Source: Gordionus sp. m RMFG-2023 (Eukaryota; Nematomorpha; Gordioida; Chordodea; Parachordodidae). Taken from it: a stretch of DNA of 64,000 nucleotides. The number at the start of each line of letters is the position of its first letter. The stretch's first letter is position 1. A program made the translations under genes and the position numbers. This document shows positions 1-11,571 of the stretch, in pieces. The notes under the pieces were generated by a model. It searched no databases, was not told the origin of the DNA, and saw only the letters and a list, made by a program, of their open reading frames with translations. The stretch covers positions 59,931,561 to 59,995,560 of the forward strand of contig NC_088775.1 of assembly GCF_954871325.1 (NCBI RefSeq), in the 5' to 3' direction.

Positions 1-48
1 TAAATTTTGATTATTATTTTAAGGTATAAATAACTCGTATCAGGTCAA

Positions 49-505
49 TTCAGCGAAACTTTTATCGCGAAGGAATTTTATAGCGAAACCAATTCCGCGA
101 ATTTTTTTTCGCGAAACATTTATAGCGAAGGCAATATCGCGAATTTATTTCCGCGAAACCTTAACAGCGAATACATTTTAGCAAAACTTTGATCGCGAAC
201 TCGTTATAGCGAATTTATTTCCGCGAAACCTTAACCGCGAATACTTTATAGCGAAACTTCTATCGCGAACTCTTTATAGCGAATTTATTTTCGCGAAACT
301 TTAACCGCGAATACTTTATAGCGAATACATTTTGGCGAAACTTTGATCGCGAACTCATTATCGCGAATTTATTTCCGCGAAACCTAAACCGCGAATACAT
401 TTTAGCAGCGAAACTTTAATCGCGAACCATTTATAGCGAATTTTCTACCGCGAATGTATTTGCACGAAATTATTATAGCGAGCGCATGACCGCGAAAATT
501 GTGAA
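49..505. repeat. 14-bp GCGAA minisatellite with a 70-bp higher-order unit
   Basis: About 32 head-to-tail copies of a 14-bp unit beginning GCGAA. The GCGAA cores fall at 53, 67, 83, 97, 111, 125, 139, 153 and so on, spaced 14 bp with rare 16- or 17-bp exceptions. Five monomer types recur in fixed order from about 139: GCGAATTTATTTCC, GCGAAACCTTAACC, GCGAATACTTTATA, GCGAAACTTTGATC, GCGAACTCTTTATA. This gives a 70-bp higher-order period (139, 209, 279), with one extra third-type monomer near 307-334. The CpG-containing core stands out against AT-rich flanks. No open frame or gene is associated with it. Function unknown. Confidence 0.93.
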
Positions 506-2867
506 TTTATTTTAAGTGAAATTGATATATTCAATATCTATTACCAACCGAAGTTTCTTAAATCATAAACGCAAATGTTTTAAGAATATTTTATTACGTA
601 TTGTTTATTTAATAAGCATGTAACTTCTATCTGATGTGATAGAAAATATATTAGTCTTCCTGGTCTCACTCACTCATGGTTGTAAGTATGGAGCGGACAT
701 TTTGGGTTAAGTTTTTACCAGAATAAGTTAACCCTCCCCCCAACATAATATTTAAAAGTGTGCTTTATGTCATTTAAACTAATACTTTATTTCTAATCTA
801 GATAAAAAAAAATATACTGAAAGCTAAGAATTTTTTATTGATTTTCTCAGATTATTTTAATTATAGAAGATTTTACTGATGATTAATGTCTCCTAATTAC
901 AATTTTGAGATAATGCACATCGATATAACTTTGATATAGTAGTAACTAATTCATTTGAATATTATGACCTTTCCTTTTTCTTCTATTCGCATTTTAATAA
1001 ATAGAAATAACTGCAAAGTTATAATTAATCAAAAAAAAATTCAAAATATTCTATTGGATTACATAAATTTGTAATATTTATGAAGAATAAATTATGGAAA
1101 TAAATCATTAGATCTTCAATTATTTTAGTTTTTTATTTTTGCTGATTTCACAAGTCTAACTAAACAATATAAAAAAAAATTAAAAAACGTAAAATAGTTT
1201 TCATCATTTTTTAAAATAATACCAGTTCAATTTAAATCATAGCGTTTTTATGAAAACGTCGCTAAACGCTTCTACTCAATTTGTTAGCATTTTTACTCAT
1301 TTTTTTTAATAAAATGGAATTAAAAAAATCAGGATTTTTTGAAAATAAATAGAAAATATTCCAAATCAAGAAAATAAAGATATTCCAATATCGGGAAATC
1401 AGGGCAAAATGGGTTAAGTGTTTATTTATTTACTTTTACATATTTTACCACGACAAGGGTGGGGGGGGGGAGGGTTGTTAAAAACATTTTCTAAATTTTG
1501 AGAAGAGTATATAAATAAAGGATAATAAAAAATAATTATAAAAAGTGGCTATATTTTAATTCTAGATTAAATAGGTGTCTTATTCAATTTTCTCATTTTG
1601 TAAATTGTAAAAAATTTTAGGCCCGGCCATACCTCACATATTCTAAGAGTGAGGTGGGATTTTTAATGACTAAAGGGTAAAAAGCGGGAAAGCACGACAA
1701 CTGCAATCCTTTTATATATAAATATTGGTGAATAATTTTTTTCAAATTATAATTTACAAATTTGAATATTATCCATATTTATAAAGTCAAAATATATAAA
1801 AATTAGATCCAAATCTACATATTTATCGGAAGGAATTTATTTTACTTAAAAGTTTATTATATATGAAAATAAATTTTAACTCTTCGCAATTCATGTCAAA
1901 ATTCTGCTTTACCATTAATTCGGCCGCTAATAAATCAAATGAGACCGAAGAATTTTTTCGCCTAATCATCTCTGAGCCAGTTATGTAAAATTAAAAATAA
2001 ATTTTTAGATATTTTTTAGGCTTATATTTACATTTTTATTTAATTCTTTCTAAATATTCTAACTTGATCGTATCATTCAAAATCAAAGGTTTAAGCTATT
2101 TATATCTATAATTACCATAATAGTTTGATAATTCTGAGTAACTTCTTTATATGCTTCAACTTGTGTATCAGAACAGAGGAATAGACAAGATTTATATATT
2201 TAATATCAGCGCCGTTAAATTTGGCGGCTGAATAGTTCTACGAACTATTTGTAAATTATATCATTATTTCTTGCTTTATTTGTACCAATTGAGTATTTAA
2301 ACGAGTATAGTAGCTCGTAAAAGAAAAAAACTATTTAACAAAATTTTGGCAAATCTATGATTTAAGCGACGGAAATAATTTATTCAGAAAATTTTATCGA
2401 TGTTCCGTATTAATTATAATTTAATTTGTTTAATAGACAGTATAAAGAAAAAGTTTATTAGCAAAATAAAAAAAATTGCCTAATTTGGCATTATTGATAG
2501 AATGGAAAATAGCTGGTTTGCGCTAATTTAATTCTTCAGTCATTCTTTTCACACACAAAAAGGTAACCGTACTATAAGAGAAATAAAATCTATATCTCCC
2601 ATTAAAGCGTAAAATCAACCAAATTTCTGGAAGCATTTCAATAATTGAAATTTATTACATTGATTCTTCAATTCGTTTGGTAGATAGTTTTTCGACAAAA
2701 TAAGATAAAATTGCCACGATTGGCAACATGCGAAAAAAACAAATTTTTTTTGGGTGAGCTCATACCATAGAAATGCCAGATTAGTACTTACTACTCCATC
2801 AATCAGTTTCTCTAGTCAATAAACAAAAACTAGTTTTAATAAGAGAAATAGACAATAGCAACCTTTA
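506..2867. other. AT-rich stretch without a recognised gene
   Basis: No coding motif seen on either strand. It holds a ten-G run at 1461-1470, homopolymer A/T tracts, and two adjacent short hairpins near 2211-2252 (GCCG/CGGC arms, then AATAGTTC-TAC-GAACTATT). Nothing else could be supported. Confidence 0.6.
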
Positions 2868-3387
2868 AGTATGAACAGGGTTGCTATGTCTCTCCCATCA
2901 GCGGGACTCCCGCAATTTTTTAGTTTACACGCAGATATCTCTCCCGCAAAACTACCACAATTGCAAATCTCCCGCAAAAATCTACCGCAATTTTTTAATT
3001 TCTCCCGCAATTTTTTTAAAAAAGTATTTTAAACGTTTTTAATATGTAAATAATAATTTTGAGACATTTATTGATTATTTTTATATTTTTAAATTAAATT
3101 TTAAATATTTATTCGAAAAACATGTCTAGTTTGTAAATTTCTTTCTATCCTGTTTTATTTTTATCCAATAATAAATCAACATTATTTCATTAATATTAGT
3201 CAGTACAGGGGAGTATATCAACATCGATTGCAATACAAAAATATTCTCAAAATGAAACTATATTTGCGGAAATCGTATACATCTATTATGTAGTTCAACA
3301 TTCACAGAGCTCTATATATATCATTACAATGTGGGTCGAATCTTTTTCTCAAGATATTTAACGACTTCAATATAAGTGCAAACCTTA

Positions 3388-4620
3388 CTTGTGGCAATAA
3401 AAATGAGCAAGGCTATCACAAGTGTTTTGGTACCTGAATCCTAGAGGTCAATTCTAGACGATTTGAAAGATGGGCATCCATATGCAATCCTAACAAATGT
3501 ATCTAATAAGGGAAATATTAAAACATTTCCCTCGATCCTTTGCAATTTCACCAAGAATAAGAACATTTCAATACAACTGTTAAAAAAATTTCCTCAAATA
3601 GTGAAAAATCGAACGATGTAGCTAGCCACATAAGGGTAAATATAGCTGATTCAAGGTTATCAATGATTTGCATGCCAGCTTTCTGCGCTGATAATGCCTC
3701 TGTAAATTTTGGCAAAACTAAAGTTACCGAATTGAGGCAGCACAAATGAATTAATACCAATTGGCTGTATATGCCATATATACTAAATAATTCTTGCAAG
3801 AAGCCAATGAATGTACTGTCTGTGGATGTCGAAATAATTGTGATGAAATGTTTATACGAATTTAGTTCAACTAAAAGAATTAATGAATTAAAAGAGTTGG
3901 TGAAGTGGTCTGACTTGGAATGGTGTGAGTTGTTGCGATATATACCTAGGTGGTTGTCATTAATACCTGCCATCGATAGAATTTTAAAATTTTACAAACC
4001 CTTAAAAAAATACTTCTTAAATAAAGATTTTAAAGGCTGTCCTAAAATTTGAAAAAAATTTTCTAGTATGAAATGGCAGAAGTATATTTGGGATTCTTTT
4101 CACATGTAGGAAATCTACTGCATGCAGTTAATATTCAGTTGCAATCAGAATATTCTTTATTAAAAATGATTCACAAAATCATGCTACAGCTCTGTTCATC
4201 TCTATAGTTAAAAATTGATAATAAATTTTATGGCGCTATTGCTAAAAATATTATATTAAAATGTTCAAATAATACTCTAATTAATACATATTTAAATGAA
4301 GCAGATATTTTTATTAAGACAATTTTAGAATATTTAAGATCAAAATTTGATTTTAATAATTCTATTTACAATTGTATAAATATTATGACTTTGGAACAGA
4401 AACCATCAATTAAGTTTTGTAATTTAATAAATATATTAAAAATACCGAAAGACATTGATGTCTTGTTTGAGGAGATTTTAATTCTCTCTATTTTTTATGA
4501 TTCGCCAAAACTTCTCCTTACCTCATTCTAATGCCTCATGCGAGCGTATTTTAAGCCTAAAGAGGACTGCCTGGAAAAAAGAGAGAAATCGAATTTAACA
4601 ACATTAGAGAACGAGCTAAT
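3388..4620 (+). pseudogene. hAT transposase relic
   Basis: Once the enzyme for cut-and-paste movement of the element. Readable blocks in order on the plus strand: a segment near 3390-3560 that can be read only by comparison with its inverted copy at 4725-5290; RYIPRWLSLIPAIDRILKFY at 3937-3996; a continuation near 4075-4200; and the C-terminal dimerisation signature LPHSNASCERILSL at about 4516-4557. The family normally runs to roughly 600-700 residues in one frame. Here stops and frameshifts divide it, the first third barely reads, and the DDE catalytic residues cannot be placed. It sits between the element's TIRs. The LPHSNA..ER block is a strong hAT hallmark, so the superfamily is sure and activity is excluded. 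Confidence 0.85.
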
Positions 4621-4724
4621 GGTTAAATAATGTATAATATGTCATCCCAGGAATTTTATAATCTCAATAACGACGGTAAACATTTAGTTATATTATTTAA
4701 ATCTCAAATAAAATATAATTAAGT

Positions 4725-5290
4725 TTTAGCAATGGCGCCATAATATTTATTGTCAATTTTTAATTGTAAGGACACATCTGCAGAATTTTGTGAATCTTTG
4801 TTAAGATTCTTCTGATTGCAACTGCACATTCTACATGTGAAATCATTCCTAAATATACCACTGCCATTCATTATAAGAAATATTTTTTAATGGTTTATAA
4901 AATTTTAAAATTCTATCGATGGCCGGTATTAGGAACATATCGCAACCAACATTGTGCTGACTCACTTCTGTAAATACACTCTGTTTTTCCCAAATTCACT
5001 GAGGCATTATCAGATCAGAAAGCTGACATGCAATTTATTGATCATCTCGAATCTGATATTATATGGTTAGCTATGTCTTTGGATTATTCACTATTCGAGG
5101 GGAAAAAATTTAATAGTTTTATTGAAATGACCTTAATTTTGTTGAAATAGCGGAAGATCAAGGTAAATCCCTTATTAGATGCATCTGTTAGAATTGCATA
5201 TATATGCCCATCTTTCAAATCTTCAAAAATTGACCTCCTGGATTTAGGTCTTAAAACATTATTGATAGCCTTGCTCATTTGTTCTACAAG
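4725..5290 (-). pseudogene. Inverted partial copy of the same hAT transposase
   Basis: The reverse complement of this stretch matches 3388-4250 over most of its length. Shared landmarks are TTTAGCAATRGCGCCATAA, a CATCGATAGAATTTTAAAA block and ATTTGAAAGATGGGCAT. Read on the minus strand it gives a better preserved N-terminal part (MSKAINNVLRPKSRRSIFED, then AILTDASNKG), which corresponds to the region before the catalytic core in this hAT group. The C-terminal block is absent from this arm. The element is therefore a large imperfect palindrome with a spacer at about 4250-4725. Two tail-to-tail copies fused by deletion, or a fold-back rearrangement, would both produce this. Confidence 0.82.
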
Positions 5291-5827
5291 TATAATTTTC
5301 ATTTATATTAGAGTCGTTAAATATTATAAAAAAAGATTCTACCAACATTGTGATGATAAGTATCTCTGTGAATTACAAGATAAGTACAATTGCCGTAACT
5401 GTAGTTGTATCTGTATTATATCTTATTTTGGTGTACCTTATTATGTATTTAAACGTGATAATGTTATACGCACACACGGTAGATTTCCAATTGCGGTCGT
5501 TTTAAGGGACATTCGCTTAAAATATATTTTTAATTGTAAAATTAAAATCGTTTTTTATATTTAAAAAAGATCGTTGGTTTTTTTTATAAATCAATATAAT
5601 TTAATAAATCAAGATTTTATTGTATTTTGAAAAATAGTTACCGACTTTGTATTTATATAACTAATTATAAAAGATAATAGGCGGATAATTAAATCAATTC
5701 CAAATCCCGGCCGAAGGCCGCCCGCAAAAATTTTTTTTAGCAATTTCAATATTTCTACCGTAATTTTCATGTTTCTCCCACATCTCCCTCAATTTGAAAA
5801 TTTTGACCTGGCAACCCTGAGTATGAA

Positions 5828-6543
5828 CCAAAAGTTATTAGAATTTCAAAAATTATCAAATTTAGATTGAACAAAGAATCTAAAGAATGCTATTATAATA
5901 AAAAAATTAAATGAAATTATCATTATTTATAAAATCAACTTTTTTCCTTATTTCAAAATATGAGGATAAAGATAAAAGGCTAACTCGCCATTTTAGCCAA
6001 AAGAAAATTAGGCTTGGAAACTTTTCCGACAGATGACATAACTTGCGGCAATTTTGAAAAATGTTATATCAAAATGAGATGGATTGGTTATGGTAAAATT
6101 TAAAACAAATAGGATAGCTAATTATTTTCATCAAGCCGTGAATAGGTTGAGCTATTGTTTAATAAAAAAAATTTAGATTATTTTAATGCCGTAAAAAAAA
6201 TAAAATAATTTTTAAAAAAATATAACCAAAAAAAATGATGTATTTTAATTTTAGTTTTATTTTTATTATTCATGACATGACATGAAGCCACCCAAGCTCA
6301 TTTACATTGTTATCAAATCAAATGAGAATATAGTATATTAAAAAAAGTTAACCAAATTCCAATATTTAAATAATTAATAACCTTAAGGAATTTTAAAGCT
6401 ATATAACAAAATTAATACAACCAATTTTTTTCCAAATTTTTATGGCAAGATCAATATCGTAACAAAACGAATTTTTTAAAAAAATATACAACTAAAGATA
6501 TTTGTCGGCATATTTTTTAGATTTTTATTGTAAAGAAAATTAA
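5828..6543. other. AT-rich stretch without a recognised gene
   Basis: No motif found. A short tandem TGACATGACATGA lies near 6275. The rest is A/T-rich with homopolymer runs. Confidence 0.5.
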
Positions 6544-6990
6544 TTATAAATTCAAACTTGTAATTTTATAGTTATCATGTATAAAAATAATTTTATTTAA
6601 ATTTGCTATACATAAGGATGACCTCATTAAATTTAAAGCTAATTCAGAGGTAAAGGAAACTCTTTCACTATGTGTGCTAGTTGCTGAAACACAAAGATTG
6701 GCTAGCTTGGAAAGATTCAGAAGTTCGATCTCTTTTCTCTCTAAAAATAGAATATCCATATCTTTTAAGTGACATTTTTCAAGTAGAATACGACATTTCT
6801 GTTCTTGGTCATTTAAAATAATAATATGTGGATGATGTAGAATATTTTGTCTTGCCAAATAATTTGTATTTGATATTTCCTCTTGGCTTTCAATCTCTCT
6901 ATTTACTAATCTAATATCATAATGCTCTATAAGTTTAAGATATTTAATAGTAAATTCAAGTAATGTGCAGTTTTGCTCTATTACATATTT
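6544..6990 (-). pseudogene. hAT transposase C-terminal fragment
   Basis: The minus strand holds a 104-residue open stretch ending at 6544. Residues about 47-95 read LSKLANLCVSATSTHSERV, then LMRSSLC and NKIIFIHDN. This matches the hAT C-terminal dimerisation domain pattern (LA..yL.i.AtS..SERvFS, R..L....v..l.fl.N). Upstream residues (HHPHIIILNDQEQKCRILLE) are not recognised. No TIR or target duplication was found around it, and the catalytic part is missing. It resembles the outer hAT at 27447-31587 (LCVSAMSTPNECV) more than the 33.8 kb element. It is a dead fragment. Confidence 0.7.
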
Positions 6991-7332
6991 TGATACAATT
7001 TTTATTTTTGAAAGAATGGGTTTTTTGGAAGAACCAACACATAGATAATTTTTGAAAGAAAAAGTAAATTAAAATACTTACATAATATTACATTGATATC
7101 ACAAACAGGAAATCTTACACTAGTTTTTTAAAAATATTTCTTTAGTGAAGTAATTTCGGAGCTATCTCTATTATTCACTTTAAATGTGTTTCAATTTCCC
7201 TTCTGATTGGCCCTATTTGTAAAGATAGAAATTCAAATGTTTATTTAAATTTCAAAAGATACATTAATATTTCCTCTATGAAATCCGATTCATAGTATGA
7301 AAAATGTTTTTCAATTCTTTTCAATCCATTAC

Positions 7333-7470
7333 ATAAGCATAGCCAGGGGGGGGGGGAAATCCCTCCTCTTCAGAAATTTATCACTTTTTTGAATATCATT
7401 TTAATAAAAAATATCCCCCTTAGTCCACCCCCCCCCACTCCCTGACTGCCAAAAATGTATGCATATCCTA
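7333..7470. repeat. Short inverted repeat with G/C runs, possible hAT MITE remnant
   Basis: GCATAGCCAGGGGGGGGGGG at about 7338-7356 faces a complementary CCACCCCCCCCCACTCCCTG and GTATGC at about 7426-7464, with a short AT-rich centre. The left end resembles the CAGTGGCGTAGCCAG-type hAT terminus seen at 28012. No 8-bp target duplication was found, so it is offered as a remnant. Confidence 0.4.
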
Positions 7471-9044
7471 AACAATAGAAAGGATGTAAAAGTTGATATT
7501 TATTTATAAAACTATTCATCATAATTTATACATTTTTTGGTAAAAAATTTATATATAAAAAAATTGAACTTAAAATGTTTTTTAAGAAATGGAATATAAG
7601 CCAAAGATAAGTCTTAAGACAAAAGTGAAATGAATTATAATTATTAATAAATAATAGATCCATAAAATTACTTAATATAATATATCAAGTATAATTTTTT
7701 ATAAAGTGAGTAATTTTAATTTATTTATCTAATAAAAGTAAAATATAATTATAAAACTATTGATAAAATTAAATAATAAATTAAATAAAAAAATTAAAGT
7801 ACAATACAAACAGTGGAATATTATATGTCGTAGATTTACAATATATCTAATTTTATCAATTATCATATGATAATCACCTAATTTTTGCCAATATAGCGAA
7901 TTATATATTTTACAGAAAACTATAAAATATTGATAAGGACATCAGAAAATATCTTTTAAAGACATTGTGGGATGAATAATATGAAGAGTAATTTTTAATA
8001 TCATTTTTATTTAAAATAAATAGATGGCGTTAAATAATTTAATGCAAATTGTTGCTATATTTATTATCAAGAGCTTTGATTAGTAAAATTTATTAAAATA
8101 TTAACTATGATATATTATCTAACTGTCAAATATGTCTGTTAAAGTGGAATTTTACCTAGTATTTTGTAACTAATTCTATATAATAGAGGAATATCAACTT
8201 ATGTCTACTTACTTTTTATAAATAAATTTCTTATACTTGTTTGGGATAAATTATTACCATGCTTTTATATTAATGTATATACAAGTAATTTGTTCTATTT
8301 TATATAAACTAATAAAAATATATATCTTTTTCTTCCAGTTTTTATTAAAATTAACCTCCTATCTTGTAAAAATATTTTATGAGGAAAATCCTGACTACGC
8401 ATATGAATCCATTATTAATTAACTTTTATTAGCTCGCTATACTTTTTAGCATAATTAATAAACTATGCCATCTGGTTGGGACATTTAATTTTTATGTTCT
8501 CATTTGAAGGGCATTAATGTTAATATCATAAGGAATTGCCATATTAAAACAGGTATCAATCAGGATATGGATCAGTCCTATCAAGATCACATCCAATATC
8601 TATTGTATTTAAGACTTTTCCTGATAAAATTATACAATTTTGACCAATCTTTAGGATAAAAATATATAAGAAAATGATTTTAAAATTATTTATTAACCGG
8701 CGAGATTTTCAATGCCGTTGTTTTTGGCATGATCAAATATGTGCGGCCGGTCTAGGTCCATATATTTAATGAAATTGCCTTATAATATAAACCAAATAAT
8801 CGAATATTAGATATAGTTTCATATAATATTAAATATTGGATATTTTAAACTCATAATATATAATTAAATTTCAATTTTCTTATAAGGAATTTGTCACGAG
8901 TTTTCACTTTATTCCCCTTAATTATAAATATGTTTTATATTAATAGCAATAAGAACTGTATGCTATATATAAATCATGATAAGTATATTATTTAATAAAA
9001 ACTTTATTTTAGAAACGTTGAAATTTTTTTTAAAATGGTATTAT
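7471..9044. other. AT-rich stretch without a recognised gene
   Basis: Several short low-complexity open frames occur, for example 8237-8422, but their composition is what AT-rich random sequence gives. A GC-richer patch at 8695-8760 (CCGGCGAG ... CGGCCGGTCTAGG) could be a transposon terminus without a partner. No gene is supported. Confidence 0.5.
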
Positions 9045-9053
9045 ATACTAATC

Positions 9054-9377
9054 AATGACATATATAATACCTAGACTGACGATTCATTCATTAAAATGCA
9101 TTTTTAAGTGACGTTAAAAGCAAATCAGCTGGACCCGCCGTTTTGGTAGCACATATAATAATTAATCTCATGTTAAAAACTAATATTAAATTGATAACTT
9201 GCTTCCTTATATCCGGTAATTCTTTAATAAAGTTTGCATCAGATATAGGAATAAATTAGGCTCTCGTTTAAAATTTTAATAATGATTAGTGTAACCAAGA
9301 TGGCGTCTCCAGCTGATTTGCATTGATGTACACTTTTAATGAATGAATCGTCAGTCTAGGTATTATATATGTCATTA
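9054..9377. mobile_element. MITE with long terminal inverted repeats and ~9-bp target duplication
   Basis: The left arm begins AATGACATATATAATACC and the right arm is its reverse complement (GGTATTATATATGTCATT). Near-perfect pairing continues through CTAGACTGACGATTCATTCA for about 43 bp, then a shorter paired CAAATCAGCTGG block. ATACTAATC precedes (9045-9053) and follows (9378-9386) the element. A 9-bp duplication with long TIRs suggests a Mutator-type non-autonomous element, although an 8-bp reading would fit hAT. It has no coding capacity. The exact duplication suggests a fairly recent insertion. Confidence 0.85.
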
Positions 9378-9639
9378 ATACTAATCTAATATATATATCT
9401 AGTAGATTATTAATATTTATAGTGGTAAAGAAAATTTAACAAAAACAAATAATTAATTAAGCATCTTATATATACATTTATCTGCCATACAAAATAATAA
9501 AACAGAATTAAATGGCATAAGCATCAGGGGCCCGAACTTTTATATATAACTGTTCAGTTTGGTTACGGTTCAATATGTAAAAATATTGGTTACATTTCGG
9601 TTACTGTTCTTAAAGCTTCGGCTCGGTTCAGCATAGGAA

Positions 9640-10125
9640 GCCCTAAAGAAGATATAAATTTCATCGTTAGTGCTTTAATAATTTTCTGGCCAAAATTTGA
9701 CCTATAAATATTTCTTTAGCGTATTACAATTTTTTATAAAGAGGGTTAACCAAATTAATTACGGAATTCAAATTTACTAATTGAGCACTAAATAATGGCG
9801 AAAACCGGATGTTTAGTACTACTCTAGGTTTTGTTTTGGCACGTCGCCAATATTTGTTTATTTTTGTTTTTTCCGCAAATAATTTTTATTCTTAAATTGC
9901 TACAAAAGTGATTGAAGCACTAACCTCTACTAGCACTAAAGAATGATATAAGTTTCATCGTTAGTGCTTTCAATCAACTTTTCAGCGTGAAGTTGGCACA
10001 AATTTTTATTTTTGCTTATAACTTTTTTCCCTTAAATTCGGCTACTATACGGATTGAAGCACTAATAAGCACTAACGAAGCACTAAAAAAATGATATATG
10101 ATTCATCATGCTTCCAAATGTTCAG
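9640..10125. repeat. Cluster of AGCACTAA/TTAGTGCT motifs, partly duplicated
   Basis: GATATAAATTTCATCGTTAG followed by TGCTTT at about 9655-9680 recurs at about 9947-9972 (GATATAAGTTTCATCGTTAG). Between and after them AGCACTAA occurs repeatedly in both orientations (near 9670, 9785, 9918, 9935, 9960, 10053, 10065 and 10076). It looks like a decayed tandem or inverted repeat, perhaps the subterminal zone of a transposon. The flank at 9530-9640 (GGTTACGGTTCAA, TCGGCTCGGTTCAG) may be another decayed end. Confidence 0.5.
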
Positions 10126-10139
10126 CCAAGAAATATTAA

Positions 10140-10972
10140 GTTTTTTCTTTATTAAATAAAAAAAAAAAATTTTTAATTAAATTTAATTAATATTATGAAA
10201 AAAATTTCTCTAATATCTAACTTCTTTTTATTTTTCCAACACAATATTTTTGCAACATGCAGCTCATGCCATAAAAAGCTCAAATCAATTCTATGTAAGA
10301 TATTTTAAATATATTTTATTTTTGTTATTGATTTTTTTACAACAACTTTATATTTTCGTGATTTAAATTTTTGCTTGACAATTAGGTATGTTATCTAAAT
10401 TTTTTTAAGCTAATTCTTTTTAAAAGACTTTGGCCTATTTAAAAATTATTCTAATTTCTGTCCTTAGAAAAATATTTTCACAAACAATATGATTTTTCCT
10501 ACTTAAATTAGTTAATAAAACAAAATCCTGAGAATTATAGGATAATAAAAAAAATCTTATAATTTTTTTTCTAATTTTAAAGTCATTCAACATACTACAA
10601 GCTATATGTAACAAATAATTTATTCGGGAATTAAAATTAGTTCGATACCGATTATATATACTTTTATAACACCCACCAATTGTTTTCTTTTCCATTAGGC
10701 CTACCTAGTTTAAAAATGACTTAATAACCTACTCATTATATATATGCATTTTACAGCGAATTTTTAAAGACATATTTTCAGTCAACATCCTAATTGCAGC
10801 TAATTTAAAGTCAGATGAAGTTAACAATTGTGATATATCAACAGCAAGTTCGCAGTCAAACGAGAAGACATCCCAAACGATTAAAATCGTCATGAGCAAA
10901 TCGAAAGTATTTATTATTACATACATTATAAAACAATAAAACACTATAATTAATATTTTTGTTGGTAAATCG
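10140..10972 (-). other. Stretch with two unassigned minus-strand open frames
   Basis: Open stretches at 10729-10944 (71 codons) and 10435-10695 (86 codons) lie in the same strand and order. The first has a less biased composition than its surroundings (WDVFSFDCELAVDISQLL). Neither shows a domain I recognise. They may be chance frames or a remnant of something older; no splice sites or promoter are convincing. Confidence 0.2.
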
Positions 10973-11201
10973 CAGAGTTGTTAAAAGATATTTTTTAAAT
11001 GAATCTAGATAGAGAAATAAAATTCGTCTAAAAAGTTATCTAGATAGAGGTACAATTTTAAAAATGTATCTAGTACAGATACAATTTAAAAAATTATCAA
11101 GATTGTTGAATAGATTATGTTTTTAAAAAAATGATTTTTATTTGTAATTCTTTTGTCAAATTTAATTACTATAATCATCCAATTCAATTAATCTTAATAA
11201 T

Positions 11202-11571
11202 TAGAGATCTGCAAAAGTATACCGGCCCCGCCCGAGCAGTATTCGGGCCGAGTACGGGCCTATTTTTTTTAAAAAAGGGGATTCGGGCCAGGCTAGGACC
11301 TAATATTTTTTGGAAAAATTCGGGCTGGGTCGGGTCGGACCATGGAATTTTTTTAAATATATCTAAATTTATCAATTTTATAATGAATTTTTTATGTAAA
11401 ATAAAATTTATTTATAGAAACTAGACGCCATATAACATATGTCTTTTATTTTGAGTAATTATAAAAATTAATTTCAATATTTAAATAAATTTAGACCAGG
11501 CCGGTCCGGCAAAATCTATTTCAAAATATTTCGGGCTGGGTTTGAAATACTATGCCTTATGCAGATCACTA
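11202..11571. mobile_element. Small hAT derivative with CGGGCC-rich ends
   Basis: Left TAGAGATCTGCA and right TGCAGATCACTA form the TIR. TTAATAAT (11194-11201) and TTAATGAT (11572-11579) are a 7/8 target duplication. The subterminal zones repeat CGGGCC/CGGGCT-like units, a feature of a hAT group known in plants and animals. It is 370 bp and non-coding, and sits inside the element at 10973-18463. Confidence 0.8.

Larger units (their letters stand above)
2876..5819. mobile_element. hAT transposon with exact 8-bp target duplication
   Basis: The left end reads CAGGGTTGCTA and the right end TGGCAACCCTG, an imperfect terminal inverted repeat of the hAT CAGRG type. AGTATGAA flanks both ends (2868-2875 and 5820-5827), a perfect 8-bp target-site duplication as the hAT superfamily makes. 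Both subterminal zones carry degenerate TCTCCCGCAATTTTT-like motifs (about 2888-3015 and 5720-5800), probably transposase-binding repeats. Inside lie a broken plus-strand transposase and an inverted partial copy of its first half. It is 2,944 bp. The TSD and TIR are seen directly; the superfamily call follows from them and from the transposase motifs. Confidence 0.92.

Noticed and set aside
49-505. CRISPR or telomere-like array
   Set aside because: 14-bp period, no unique spacers, and the unit is unlike known telomere repeats.
5262-5564. 100-codon plus-strand frame with several Cys residues
   Set aside because: Overlaps the inverted transposase arm and is antisense to it at its start; the Cys pattern is not a known finger.
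8237-8422. 61-codon open frame with hydrophobic residues
   Set aside because: Ile/Tyr/Phe/Leu bias is expected from AT-rich sequence; no start context or homologue recognised.
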